In this document: in pieces, positions 48,101 through 60,600 of the stretch
Position numbering within the stretch: position 1 is the stretch's first letter
Layout: the number at the start of each line of letters is the position of its first letter
NCBI GenBank assembly: GCA_034620365.1
Contig: JAQGEQ010000299.1
Span: 186,001 to 250,000 of the forward strand
Origin: Pegea sp. RAD2-039
Lineage: Eukaryota; Chordata; Thaliacea; Salpida; Salpidae
Length of the DNA: 64,000 bases
Direction of reading: 5' to 3'
Position numbers and translations under genes: made by a program
The notes under the pieces: generated by a model
The model's input: the letters and a program-made list of their open reading frames with translations, nothing else
Database searches by the model: none
What the model was told of the DNA's origin: nothing

Positions 48101-51100
48101 CAAAAACAACTTACTGTAGGTTAACGGAGCTGTTTCGCTTATTGAAGAATCAATATATACAGCTAAAAAATAGAACTGTTTATGCTTCGTCTTTTTACAG
48201 TCACTAACACTGATATTTAGGTTTTTAAATATAATTAAAAGTCTATCAAAGAAGTAAACTTAAATTTACGTATGCTGCAATCTTTTAGCATCCAAGCACT
48301 TGAAACCACAATTAAGTCGGCTATTTCAAAGACTTTTTCCGAGGTTTTTGACGGAGACAAAACAGGTAAAGATGAGAAGTCAAATACTAGAGGACTGTAC
48401 ATTCTATGATCTGTGTAACGTTTCATCTCATATTGAATCTGAGGTCGTTAAAATTGAGTTTATTAAAAAAAGAAAAGAAATTTATTCAAAACTCTCTTAT
48501 AATGAAGTAGAAATCAACAAATATTCACCAAATCTTCTGTTATATCGTTTCCATTCTTTAACAGAAGCACACTTTTATCTATTGCTTTCAATCCTATAAA
48601 ACTATCTTCATCAGAAGCTTGTACGGTGATTGATATGTCTTGACCAGCATCCAAAAGTGAGGAAGAAGTTTGAATCTCAAACTAAGAATATATTTTTTTA
48701 AATCTTATTCAGTGAAAAAGATGAGAGATTACTTTATTTGTCAATGATGAAGAGACTGCAAAAGCTGAAAAATCCGCTATCAGTTCTCCATCTGGGCGAA
48801 TATAAGAAGCAATAAACATCAGAGTTGGTTTCATGTCTTCAGTTATAGCAAGAGAATATTCAAAATGATCTTTAGCTTCGATGGAAGAGATTGTATCAGT
48901 AAAGATGATGCTCCCATGATTGACGACCTACAAATTCAAACTTTCAAAAACTAATTTCATATTTTAAACAAAATATTATTTATTGGGATCTTCTACTTGT
49001 ATCTAAATCAAATTTAAACAAAGTATTTACAGTTATAGTGATAAGTTTCACATATTCAGTCGTACGAATGAAAAAGTTGCTATTTGATCCCAAAGTCGCT
49101 TTAGAAGACACAGATCTGACGTCTATAAAGGAGTTAGAAGAAGACTGCGCCAAGCATAAGCTCCAATGTTGATCATAATTTTCTATTGAACCAATTAGTT
49201 GTGACTGAAATTATTTAAATATGTAAAAAAAATTTGAAATATTTCTGTAATAAAGTTGTGTAAAATTTCGATTCAAAAACTCTACATCAATTTGTATTGT
49301 TGAAGAAAAGCCTCTGGAGACATTGAAGTTGATCTCAACAATCCCATTTGCTGGTATCAAGTAGTTATAGTCTTGAGTTGGACGAATAGAATCTCTGCGG
49401 CACATATGATTGCTGTAAAATACAAAATAGATTACTTGATGTAGTTTAAAAGTAAAATGAATAATTTCACCTGTAGTCAACTTTAACCGAAACTTGTAGC
49501 TTTTCTCTTACTATATCAAGGAGAGGACTTCCATCATATTCAGTGACTTGTAACTACAGATGATAAATTAAGAAGTTTTAAAATTAATTAAAAGTTTAAA
49601 TTATGTTTGGAAACTGACATAAGCGCGATAATCGAAGCCAGGCTTTGCACATATCTGAGAAGGCAGTTTCTTCACTTTGATATTTTCCTTGATGATCCTA
49701 AAGCTTCCGTATTCAATCCTAGCTTCAGATGTATGTTGCTCAATGAAGTCAACTAAAATCATTCCTCTTGTAAAATCTGAAGAAAATGATGAAGGGAAGA
49801 AAACAAAAGTTGCTTCTCCGTTAAAGTTTTGTTCATTCTAAAAAAATAATTTGGATGAATAAAAAGAAGATTCTATTGATGGCACAAACAAAATTGTTAT
49901 CTAACCTGTTCTAATTCAAGCTTATCAAGGAGTCGTAAAGCATAAACTATGATCTTTAGCTTTCCTCTTACAGGTTTTCCAAAAGTGTACCTTAAATTTA
50001 CATGAAGTTAAAACTGCGATTAATAATTAGAAACAATTTTAGTTTCTATAAAAGTTGATTCAATATTCAGAATTTGAAGTTTACTTGGCTGTAACTTTTA
50101 TTTCAAACTTCCGATTTTCTTTTCGTGTCTCAGGATTTACAATCATAAATGAAGGATGTTGTATCTTGATTTCGAATTTAGGAAGGTGGTACTCTTCTAC
50201 TTTAAACAATACCTTGTTTTCGGTTAGCTAAAATAATTTGTGATTGATTAAAGTCTTTAAATATACTTTCAGGTATTTTGTGTATTATGTATTTTACTAA
50301 AATCATTCTCTATCACTAAGGTTAAATAGTTTATCTTTTATTGAGGAGGTTTAGACTTACAGTAATTTCGTCTTTCACAGTTAGCATCCAAAAACCTTTT
50401 TTTGCCTCGCTGTGTAACTCCAATTCACTACTCACAACCCCTTTAACAGGGATTTGATGATTTTTAATCATAATCATGTCTTTATTGGAGTTAAATATTT
50501 TGTAAGTCAGTGTATGGTTTAAAGGTTTCGTTTCCGGTGACAAACAAAGTAAGCGGAATTTCACTGTTAAAAAAAGCTGTAAGTTTTCACTTTATGATTT
50601 AACTGAATGATTTCTTTCTTAAAATGTTTAGTATTTTACCAACCTGTTTGACCCGGTTGATAAATAGGTTTGTCTGTTTGTATTAACAAGCTGTTAGCTG
50701 TATGGCTGAACACAAAGTCGTTTGTGCTGTCCTCAAAAATTATTCTTTCATTTTCATCGACACCTTTCAATTTTAATCGAAATTTTTTTCCATTGCAGTT
50801 GTAAGGTAACTGTCAATAAATCAAAATGTTTATCTTAATTCAGTGTTGATATTTAGATTAATATTCATATTATCTAGTTAATCATGTTTCTAAACCTTTT
50901 TATTCAAATTATTATGATAGTTGATACTAAATATATATTTTATTGGTTTGTAAAAACCTAATAAATTGAGATTTTATAAACTTTATGATTATAACTCACT
51001 GTTCCCACTCTAATTAATTCTGTCTTCCCTAAAACAAACAGATTTCATAAAAAACAAATAAATATTTAGAGTATCATCATTATATTTTATAATCAAGATT

Positions 51101-51476
51101 GTACCTCATATTGTTATCAACTTATTTCTATTATTTTCATCTTAATGAACTTTTAATTTTTATTCAAAATAATTTTATGTGTACAAATTACCAGGTTGAA
51201 TCACAGAGGATTTTGTGAACGAAATAGATTTGTCGGTTGAAAAGAATCTGCTTTTTATTGTCACAGCAGATTCTACATCTGATACAAGAACTGAAAACTG
51301 AAAATCCATCCCACCACGTAGGGTCTTAGGGATATAAGCTGCATATTTCCTTAAATAATATTGTTGGTGAAAATATAAAATATTGTAGTTTCACTTGGTA
51401 CTCACGGTTTTGCGGAAGATTGTTTTATCAGTAGAATGAAGGATATAAAGAAAAATAAAGTTTTTGAACCCCACAT
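42135..51476 (-). CDS. CD109/alpha-2-macroglobulin-like thioester protein with C-terminal TSP1-like and LamG-like modules
   Basis: Thirty-six exons from 51476-51406 to 42385-42135 join in phase to 1741 residues. A signal peptide begins MWGSKTLFFFISFILL. Family motifs in order: IQTDKPIYQPG (about 129-139), EEYHLPKFEI, AKYTFGKPVRGKL, AIDKSVLLLKN, a bait-like region, FPETWLW (about 694-700), the thioester GCGEQNM (Cys about 922, Gln about 925), LWLTAFVLKCFKH (no catalytic His, as in A2M rather than C3), VKWLASQQNPFGGYSNTQ, and the receptor-binding domain ending RVADYYQP (about 1393). Such proteins trap proteases or opsonise microbes. The CxxC tail (CEVCKGNCVGCP) resembles CD109, but instead of a GPI signal it continues into a Cys-rich TSP1/ADAMTS-like module (about 1424-1483) and a LamG/pentraxin-like domain (about 1484-1741, with LIITWSPNGSAVYVNG), ending in a soluble tail. 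A KKSRRKRSE stretch in the last domain could be cleaved. The protein is probably secreted. Confidence 0.94.
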
Positions 51477-53149
51477 TTAAGACTTTTAATTCAACTTTTC
51501 TTGAAAAAAAAACTAAATAGAAATAAGTTTAAGAAATTTTCACATCAGAATATACATTTTTGATAATTTGTCAATCTTATGATATTCGTCTACTGGTTTA
51601 CGTTTAGATTGATCAATTTACAAACTATAAACAAAACTTGAAAATAAATTGAGTTGTCTGACATAAAGTAGATCTTAAATATTCTTATACAAGTCTTAAA
51701 GTAATTTGAAGTATCTGCTTTTAACAAGTTTCAAGAAGTCACTTTTGAAAAACGGCAATTTTTTAAACGAAGACTTCAATTTTTTAGACTAATAGAAAAA
51801 ATAGAATATCAGGAAAAATTTTCGACAATTTATTTTGAAAATTCGAAACTAATTATTGTTAACATTTCTTGCAGCTATAAACCAAGTAAAAAAACGAAAA
51901 CTTAAAAGTTTAAATCTTCATTCTGGTATCAATAAGCTGACCTAAATATAACTGAATTCTTAGGCAGTTATCAGCAGCTTTTAAGATCAATAATTCCGGA
52001 AGCTTTGACTTATGACAGACGGCAACTTCAATTGAAAATCTGGAAGTTCAGATAACTTAGTTAGATTTGTGTTAAAAGGAATTTTTTTGATGAAAAACTA
52101 ACTTGTTTCCTGAAAATGTTAAAAATTTGAATATTTTTACCTTCATCATATCCTTCCACATTTTGTTTACAGATGTTTTGATGTTTACTTTCATAATTTA
52201 TAACTGAAGATAGCCACTTTTCTAATTGAAATTTCTTTTATTATAATTCTAATAATGAAGATAGCCACTTTTCTAATTGAAATTTCTGAAATGATTAAAC
52301 TGATCTATATATTTATGTTAGAACTATTAGTTTAGTTTAGTGAACTAAACGAGCTGCTAAATGATTATATATTGCAACTAAAAGGGTTTCAAAGCTAGTT
52401 TAAGTAATAGTATAGCATTAAGAGGTGTTTAAGCTGGTTAATTCTTTTATTTTTAATAAAATATTTGCATGGATTCATAAAAATAATCAAATAACTGATA
52501 AATTTAATTTTAGTTGTTAATCATTTTTTAAGTATAGATTAACAACTTTCACTTTTTCAAAAACTGTTTGAAGTTGTTAAATAAAAACCAACAATTTTAC
52601 TTAAATAAAAAACTTAAATCATAAAAAAATTTTATCTTCCACTTTAGCTTCTTTTTAAATTTTAAAATTAAAAAATGTCATCTTCTACTTTAGTTACTAA
52701 AATGAAATAAGCCATAATAAACTTTGTAATATAAATTTGTTTATTTACATTTGTTTAATGCATGGGTTGGTTTTTTTTACAGTCTTTGCTTAAAGTTTGT
52801 AGTTTGTATTTCTTTTATCTTTGTGTCAATTTGTAATTTTTGTATTTTTTAGCATGTTTGTCAAATTAAGTGAAATATATAGAAAAATATTTTATCAATT
52901 CTCAATTGACATTGTAAAAGTTAGTGTCACTTTAATTATCTAAACTAATATTTTTTTCATGACGTTATCGTAAATAATATCATTTGAATAGATGAAAGTG
53001 GCTTTATATCTAGTTACTTTTTTGTTTATGTAAATAACTTCAAGATACTTGTCTATAGCTTAAATTGGGATATCAAAACTTCACTTTATGTGTATTTCAG
53101 GTTTTAATCAATTTTCTGAATTATTCTAGTTTACAAACAATAAAAGGAA
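51477..53149. other. Upstream region of the CD109-like gene, with a duplicated segment
   Basis: AT-rich. On the minus strand, 52040-51910 holds a 41-codon open stretch (contains KLPELLILKAADN) ended by TAA, preceded by an acceptor-like CTTCCAG; it may be chance or an exon of an unrecognised gene. The segment 52100-52330 is duplicated at 56770-56990. Confidence 0.4.
52100..52330. repeat. Segment duplicated at 56770-56990
   Basis: About 225 bp, including TTCATCATATCCTTCCACAT and a GAAGATAGCCACTTTTCTAA block (itself doubled at 52210 and 52255), reappears at 56770-56990 with few changes. Both copies keep an open minus-strand frame containing QNVEGYDEGKN. Confidence 0.8.
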
Positions 53150-53560
53150 GTTAAACTGTATTGCTGTTAACCTTGTTTGAAACTTGCTTCCTTTAGACTT
53201 GCTTTGTGTTGTGTGATATGGCACAATGTGCGCTCGTCTGACAGCGTGATGAAATACAAAATTAAATTTTCTAGTTGCTGATATTGATGTTAAGCTATTG
53301 CATATCACGCTTGCAAATATCTTTAAAAAAGAGAGAAAGATCTCCAAACAACAGATCCTTTGTGATCTGTGCGTCATTCATTCGATGGACGTGTCTGAAC
53401 CAGCAAAGCCTTTGAATAGCACGCTATACATTGTTGTCAGACCAGTGCGCTTCAAGAATTCCATGCTCGAGATCTTTTGCTGCCAAATTAAATGTTATGT
53501 ACGATGGGGGTAACAGAAATGAAAGTTTACTTTCGTTGGCCTTCGACAAAGTCCAAGTTT
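53150..53560 (-). mobile_element. Old LINE fragment (C-terminal end of a reverse transcriptase ORF)
   Basis: On the minus strand a stretch reads RLCWFRHVHRMN ... ITKDLLFGDL ... FKDICKRDMQ, which matches the conserved tail RWxGHVxRM ... KxLLxGEL ... KDxxKxDL that follows the reverse transcriptase in many non-LTR retrotransposons. The frame is interrupted and no RT core motifs are preserved nearby, so this is a decayed, truncated copy. The AT-poor composition also contrasts with its flanks. It is not closely related to the LINE at 54124-55394. Confidence 0.65.
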
Positions 53561-53639
53561 TAGTGGCATATCAGATTGCACTCATCATCTTGTATATTTC
53601 CAAATATATTTGTTTATTTTTAATTAATTTTAGTTAGAA

Positions 53640-56600
53640 CTGTTTTCTCTGATGTATTTTTATTTATTATGTTTAACGTATGACTGCAAATGAAAAATTA
53701 CACAACTTTTATAGCAAGGAAAAAATAATAAGAGTAAAAATAATGAGAAGGTCTTAAGCAAGATATTCTAGAATAAAAAACACTGGGAGACATAAATGAA
53801 AATAATTTATTATACAAAACAAGTGAAGAAAGGGAAAAAGTGGAATTGTTATTTATCACTTGTTAACAAATTTACTAAAGTCATAAAGTTTAAGAAAAAT
53901 TTACTAAAAAACTTAAGATCTTTTAAAAGCCTTATTTGAATATTGAATTGTGAGGTTAATTTATTTCTACTTTACATAAATTTCTTTCTATTCCGCTTGA
54001 TTAGTTTCAGTAATTTGTAAAGAACAAAACATTTTATGCAAAAATTTCTGCAATTTATCAATTTGAGAAAACCGTTTAGGATTTGGTGAGCAAATACTAA
54101 AGTTTCATCTCTAGAAAAGTTATTTATTTATTACAATAAAAGCGAAGTAGGGTGCCTGAAGAGAGTACCTCCCGCTAACACACATTCTCACAAATAATAT
54201 CTTTTACGTTAGAAATATAGAAGGAAAAGATGTAACCCATGGAATTTCAGTAGTTCTCAAAGCATATAACAGCGAACAATTACATAGAATGTTAATAATA
54301 ACAAAGGGGGGGAAATCACAGTTTAGAAATGGCAATGTTGGCAATATTATAACGATTCAACTTCTTTTAGAACGACACGAGCGACTTCGACATGGCAATG
54401 TCTGATGGCAGCTGGTTCCATGTATTAATTGTACGGTATGAGAAAAAATTCGCTCTGATTAATGTACCAGGTGATATGGGCTTATTACGATGTAATCTGT
54501 GCCGTCTAAGTTGGTATAACTTGAGGGAAGGACTAATGAAAAAGAAATCATCAAACTAAAGGTCAATTAAATTGTGGATAATTTCAAAAATATGACTTCA
54601 GTCGTATTTAATCCGTCGGATTTCTAAAGTATCTAAATTGAAGAAACTGAGACGATGTTTATAATTATCATATTTAATATTAAGTTTCCTGCATACTAAT
54701 CTCGTAATTGTGGCCTGAACAGACTCGATTTTTTTGATATCAACAACTTGATATGGCATCCATACACTGACATTGTATTCAACAATTGGACGTACGTACA
54801 ATTGGAAAAGATTGATAAAAAAGCATGGATCCTTAGAATTAAAGGTCTTTATAATAAGATTGACAAGGTTGATTGATTTTTCAAAGATTTTGGAAACATA
54901 ATTGCGCCATTTAAAGTCAGATGATAGAGTAAGGCCAAGGTCTAGGACCGAAGATACTCGTTGAATAATAAACCTATTGATGGAGTATTGGTTCAAGGAA
55001 TTTGTGGCTGGATTACGAGTAAAGTTACAAGTTCAGACTTTTTGGGATGGATTATGAGCTGCCAATTTGTAGACGAGTTTTCTACAGTGTGTAGTGCAGT
55101 TTGAAGTTTTGAAGGATTACAAGATAATAGCTTGATATAATCTGCATACACAAACACGCTGACATCATCTACTGCTACTAATCTTCTGATGAGGTCTTCA
55201 ATGAAAATAAAAAAGAGAAGGGGACCCAGAACAGAACCCTGAGGAACACCACTAGTGATTTGACTAGAAGTAGATAAAGATCTTTCTATACAAGTTTGTT
55301 GGATTCTACCTAATAAGTAATCTTCAATGTGTTGTGAGATAAAGCTGTTAATAATGAGCTTGTTGTGTGGGACAGAATCAAACGCTTTAGCGTTAAAAAT
55401 TATCTTTTTATCTTTAACGATTTTTTATAAAATTTAAAAATTCTTTTTATGGTTGAAATAAAAATCGGTTTATTTAACCATCGCTAGTCAACTGTATCAT
55501 CAAATATAAAATATTTATAATTTACACATTACCTTATATGTTCAGATGATTGATTTTGTTTAGTTATCTCTGTAACAGTTATGTTAAGTAACCAAATTAC
55601 CAACTATAATAACAACTAGTAGACTGTTTCAACAGAGTAACTACATTTTGAAATATACTTAGAACTATTATGTCAGATATATTTCATTTATTATATTTAA
55701 CGTATGACTGCAAATGAAAAATTATACAGCTTTTATAGCGATCTCATAGCCTAGCATAAAAGAACATTGTAAAGACATAAGTAAATATAAATTGTTATAC
55801 ACAAAAAGTGAAGAAAGGAAGAAGTAGATTTTATGAAAAATTTGATGAAAAATTTTACAATTCGATTTTAAGTAATGATTCTACAAACAAAATAGATTTA
55901 TGAAAGAAAAGGAAATTGAAGTTACTAGATCGAATACTGACAGACTTCAAGTAACATGAAAATACAACTCTCAAATTTCCTGGTGCATCAAAATATAATA
56001 AATTCTTGATGTTAATTGCTGTTGATAGAAAAGTAAAATAGAAAAGATGAAGTTTTGATTTCACATAAAATTATAAACTTGTAAAGCTTTCAAAAACTTA
56101 TAGTTGTTTAAAGAGCTTTTCAAAAAGTGTATTAGGAGGTTTCCAATTAAAAAAAACTCTTAATTATCTAATTTAACAAAATATTTATCAGCAATTTGTT
56201 CAAGAAAATATTAAAGAGTAAATAATCATGAATATTTTAGAAATCATTTGAATAAAAAGCTTTTTTGCTTTATTTGAATATACAATTACGAGGTTATTTT
56301 ATTTCTATTTTACATAAATTCCTTTCTATTTCGCTTGACTAGCTTCACAGCTCATCAAAAAGAAAATATTTGATAAAAAATGTTCTGTAACACTGACGAG
56401 GCTCACCATTTACAATTAACGTTTTTACTAACCATATAAATAACGAGTCAAACATAATAAAAAAGTGAAGAAGAAGAAGAAGAGATTGGAGATATTATGC
56501 ATTACTTGTTAACAAATTTACAAAAATCATAATTTTTAAGCAAAATTTAATCAAGTTGTTGAAATCGTCGACAAAAGGACTTTAGTTTTCAGAAGTATTT

Positions 56601-57610
56601 GAAGATGAAGCAATAGATGTGTTTTCATCAATCATTTTTCACTAAAGTGTGGATAAAACTGGTTCAAAAGCTTTAAGAATGTATGAATAGATGAACTGAT
56701 CGTTAGATCAGTTATTGAGGAGTATAACCATTAGTAGAGACAGGCAATAAAGGTTTGAGTTTAGATCGCTCAGTTAGATTTGTTGAAAAATCAACTTGTT
56801 TCTTGAAAATGTTAAAAATTTGAATATTTTTACCTTCATCATATCCTTCCACATTTTGTTTACAGATGTTTTGATGTTTACTTTCATAATTTATCACTGA
56901 AGATAGCCACTTTTCTAATTGAAATTTCTTTTATTATAATTGTAAATAATTAAACTGATCTATATAATTTATGTTAGAACACAAATTTTACTAGTTTACT
57001 AGATTGTTTGCCGAGCTAAATGAATTACTAGTCACTAATTAATCGATAATTCAGTTTCAAAAAACTTTTAATTGTATAATTTAACAAAATATTTATCAGC
57101 AATTTGTGCAAGAAAATATTAAATCATGAATATTTTAGAAATCATTTGAATAAAAAGCTTTTTTGCTTTATTTGAATATACAATTACGAGGTTATTTTAT
57201 TTCTATTTTACATAAATTCCTTTCTATTTCGCTTGACTAACTTCACAGCTCATCAAAAAGAAAATATTTGCTGAAAAATTTCTGTAATTTTTCAATTTGA
57301 GAAAATTATTTAGCTTTTGAATATCAAAGTTTCACCTCTAAAAAATTATCTTTTTATCTTTAACGATTTTTTATAAAGTTTAAAAAATCTTTTTATGGTT
57401 GAAATAAAAATCTGTTTATTTAACAATCGCTAGTCAACTGTATCATCAAATATAAAATATTTATAATTTACACATTACCTATATGTTCAGATTATTGATT
57501 TTGTTTAGTTATCTCTGTAACATTTATGTTAAGTAACCAAATTACCAACTATAATAACAACTAGTAGACTGTTTCAACAGAGTAACTACATTTTCAAACC
57601 TACTTAGCGT
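53640..57610. repeat. Cluster of diverged direct repeats
   Basis: Several blocks recur in direct orientation: TTTAACGTATGACTGCAAAT at about 53670 and 55700; a block around CATAAATTCCTTTCTATTTC at about 53975, 56315 and 57215; a block around TTTATCAGCAATTTG at about 56185 and 57085; and a 265-bp block at 55395-55670 and 57340-57607. The order of blocks suggests two to three tandem copies of a unit of about 1-2 kb that have partly diverged and been interrupted by a LINE. No coding capacity was found in the unit. Confidence 0.8.
54124..55394 (-). mobile_element. 5'-truncated LINE (non-LTR retrotransposon) with target-site duplication
   Basis: The minus strand encodes the C-terminal half of a reverse transcriptase: AFDSVPHNKL (motif A) at the extreme 5' end, then GVPQGSVLGPLLFFIFIEDL, FVYADYIKL (the catalytic YADD has become YADY), and in another frame DLGLTLSSDFKW, LYVRPIVEYNVSVW and IESVQATITRL. 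The last part is an open frame of 132 codons at 54598-54996. At least one frameshift separates the two parts. The 3' end is TTGTAATAAATAA-like. The flanks carry a 9-bp near duplication (AAAAGTTAT at 54115-54123 and AAAAATTAT after 55394). The sister repeat at about 57337-57345 shows the unoccupied site. The motifs fit the Jockey/CR1-like LINE groups. Confidence 0.88.
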
Positions 57611-60600
57611 CTCCATGGCTTAATCAAATTATATAACTTCCTTTAAAATTAAGTAAAAATAACTTGGTTTGAGTCATTTGTTGACAAATACCATCTAAGG
57701 CTTCTATTTTATAGTTTTATCGTTACTTACATAATAACTTTTGCAGTGTTTTTTAATGATGTTGAACTGTAGTAGTAGAGACCTTGCAGATTCTGTGTCT
57801 ATATTTTTTAACTTGCAAGCTATCAATTAAATAAATAATCAAATGATACTTTTAATAGTTAAACAACTTCATTTTTTTGTGTTCTCAGAATACTCTGTCA
57901 TTGAAGAGTATTCTGTCCTTATCTTAACAAATCATTATTATTATTACCAAAAGTATCGTTTTTTTTACATGGAATTTAGAATACGACTATTTAGTTGCTT
58001 TTTATGAAAAATATTCTTTTGTGTTTCATTTGAACTTTTTAACAATTGCTTTAGAATTTGCAGATTCTTTTAAAATAGACCTTTTGTAAATCATAAAGGT
58101 TACTCTGTTATAAAGACTCTTTATCTATTAACACTTCATCATTAAGATAAAAAACTTGCAACTGAAAATCAAATATGAGCCATCAAGCATGACGTCATCA
58201 CTGCTTACGTAATCAAAGTATGGCAAATTGGGTTTCATCTATTCAATGTTTGTCCACTCACTTTACTTTTGATTTTGAAATAAGGAATAAATTATTTATT
58301 TAAAATTAGAAAATTTACTGACAAAATCATATAAAAAGGATGATTATTATTTGATTTATTTATAGCTTCTTAGCTTATTTAAAAATAAAGATCCTCTCAA
58401 ACATGAAGATTGCTGTGAAGAAGTCACTGAATCGAGTTTATAAAGATTTTGACAACTAACATCAGTAGCACATCACTAAAGGTTTTTATAGGTTAGTTTG
58501 CTGTCAACAAAGTTCATTATAACCCAGGTAGTTTGGTTGATGACAACACCTCTAAAAGACGCAAAACTCCGAATTTAAAGTTGGAGTCCGTCACTGTACT
58601 CAGTGTAGTTGTGGCAGCTTCTACGACGCCAACTGGGCGTAGCTGCATCAGTCCTTCGGTTCGCTTCATACCTTATTGCATAAACAGTGATATCCTATTG
58701 CATAGATAACAACTGGATATCCACAAAATCTGCCCTGGCTTACATCATAGTCGTTCTCGGTCGAAGCAGGCCGTATGTGGTATATTTGAATTGTTTATCA
58801 GAAGAGCATTTTAAAATTTACGTAAAATTATTATGGTCCCTTACAAAATACTAGTCTAGTCTGTCGTCGTTAATTCAGTCGTTGCTTACCGTTGTTAATA
58901 GTCGTCTTTTGCAGTTTAAGAAAAATCTCTTAAAAATCTATTGCCATTACACCTTAGTAACTTGACAACATATTTACGAAGCGTAAAATATTCCGATGTG
59001 CAATTCATTTCTCAATACTTTGTTGAACTAGTTGGCGATAATTTAACATTTATACTTTTTGTCAACATTCACTTAGAAATTAAAGCTTTAAGTTTTTAAA
59101 CTAAATGTAATATAGGTTGATGATTATTGAATACTGTATTTAGCAAGTAGAAAGTTAACAGAACCCTAGAAATGTGTGATATATTAAGCAGAACTTCTTT
59201 GAAGATAAAACTTCGGAAAACTACATTTTTGTGATAGATTTATTGACATTTTTCTAATGTCTCTTTTTCAAATTTAAATAGAAGATATTTTTTCTCTTTT
59301 TAAGCTTTTTTTGTTTTTATTTCAAAGAAACTTGAATGCTTTAGTAACTATCTCATAAACTCAACACTGAAATAATCTTTTTAATATTTATAATTTTAAT
59401 TTGGTTTTTGGAAATTAATAGCCAACTGAGCTCAAGTGAATGAGATAACTTGAGTGAAGTAATTTCCTTTTTCCCTTTTATCTAGTACTTTTAATGATAA
59501 AGGAACTGAACAAAAACTCAGCCCACGTATTTTATTATTTAATGAAGTCAGAAAAGTCAAAGCTGGACATTTTTTTGAAGAAGATTTAACTTGACCTTTA
59601 TTAGATTTTATTACATAATACTGAGAAGTTAGAAAGACTTTTAAACCTGTCTATTTTTGTGCATTCCATCATTTCTTCCAAGAAGAACAAGAGTAACTTG
59701 CTAGTTCCTTCTCAGTGGTCTAATAAGTCTTATTTGACATTGCATTGCGATATCTGTAACCGTGTCATGACTTTCTGCTTGATAAAACCAGTTGTTTCAT
59801 TTTTTTTATAACTATCAACAACTAGAATTTATTATGAGAAGTCCTCGTTTTCATTTTTTTTGAATTTCAGATAAAGTTTCCAGTAAAAATAGGAAATATT
59901 ATTTTTCTTTTTATTTGTGAGAAAAATTGAATGTTTATAATACTCTAAGACTAGCTGTGGTCAGAGCTGTAACTGAAAAATTCTCTGTTTTCGATTAAAG
60001 CTTTTATCAATAAATCTAAGATACAGCTTCCTAGAACTTAAAAATACATAAAGATCAGATGATAAGTTGAAGCACTAAAAATTACAAGAGTTTGTCAATA
60101 TAAATATAGATCTTTGATAACTATATCAAATATTTCTATAGATAAATAAGTTCAGAAGTTTATTTTACACCAGAATTGTACTTACCCATCTTATACCTTT
60201 ATACATTTTAATTAATTGTTTGTTTAAATCTAACAAACTGACAATTTCACATTTGTAAAATCTTTGATGAAAATTTGATGACTCATTATAGCTTTAATGA
60301 AAACTAAATTTTTGTCATATATTTGGCCGTTCTGAAATAATGTATGGTAATTAAGATTTACAGAAATGCTACTTCATTACAAGTATCGAATTACCTTTCA
60401 TTATGTTCTTAATCCTTAAAAGATATTTTAATATCTATAATTTAAGTAATTAAGTGTCAATCAAAACTTAATTATTAGTTTGTTATTAGTTACATAATGT
60501 TTTTAAAGATAAACTTAGTAATTATTATGATCTTATCAAATTAGCTGCTAAAGGCTTTCTATGTTTTGAAAGTATAGAACACATTACTTCCTATAAAACT

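Noticed and set aside
48300-48599. 99-codon plus-strand ORF
   Set aside because: It is antisense to two exons of the CD109-like gene that fit the family and splice in phase.
53298-53637. Two plus-strand ORFs of about 70 codons
   Set aside because: They are antisense to the LINE fragment that reads RLCWFRHVHRM on the minus strand.
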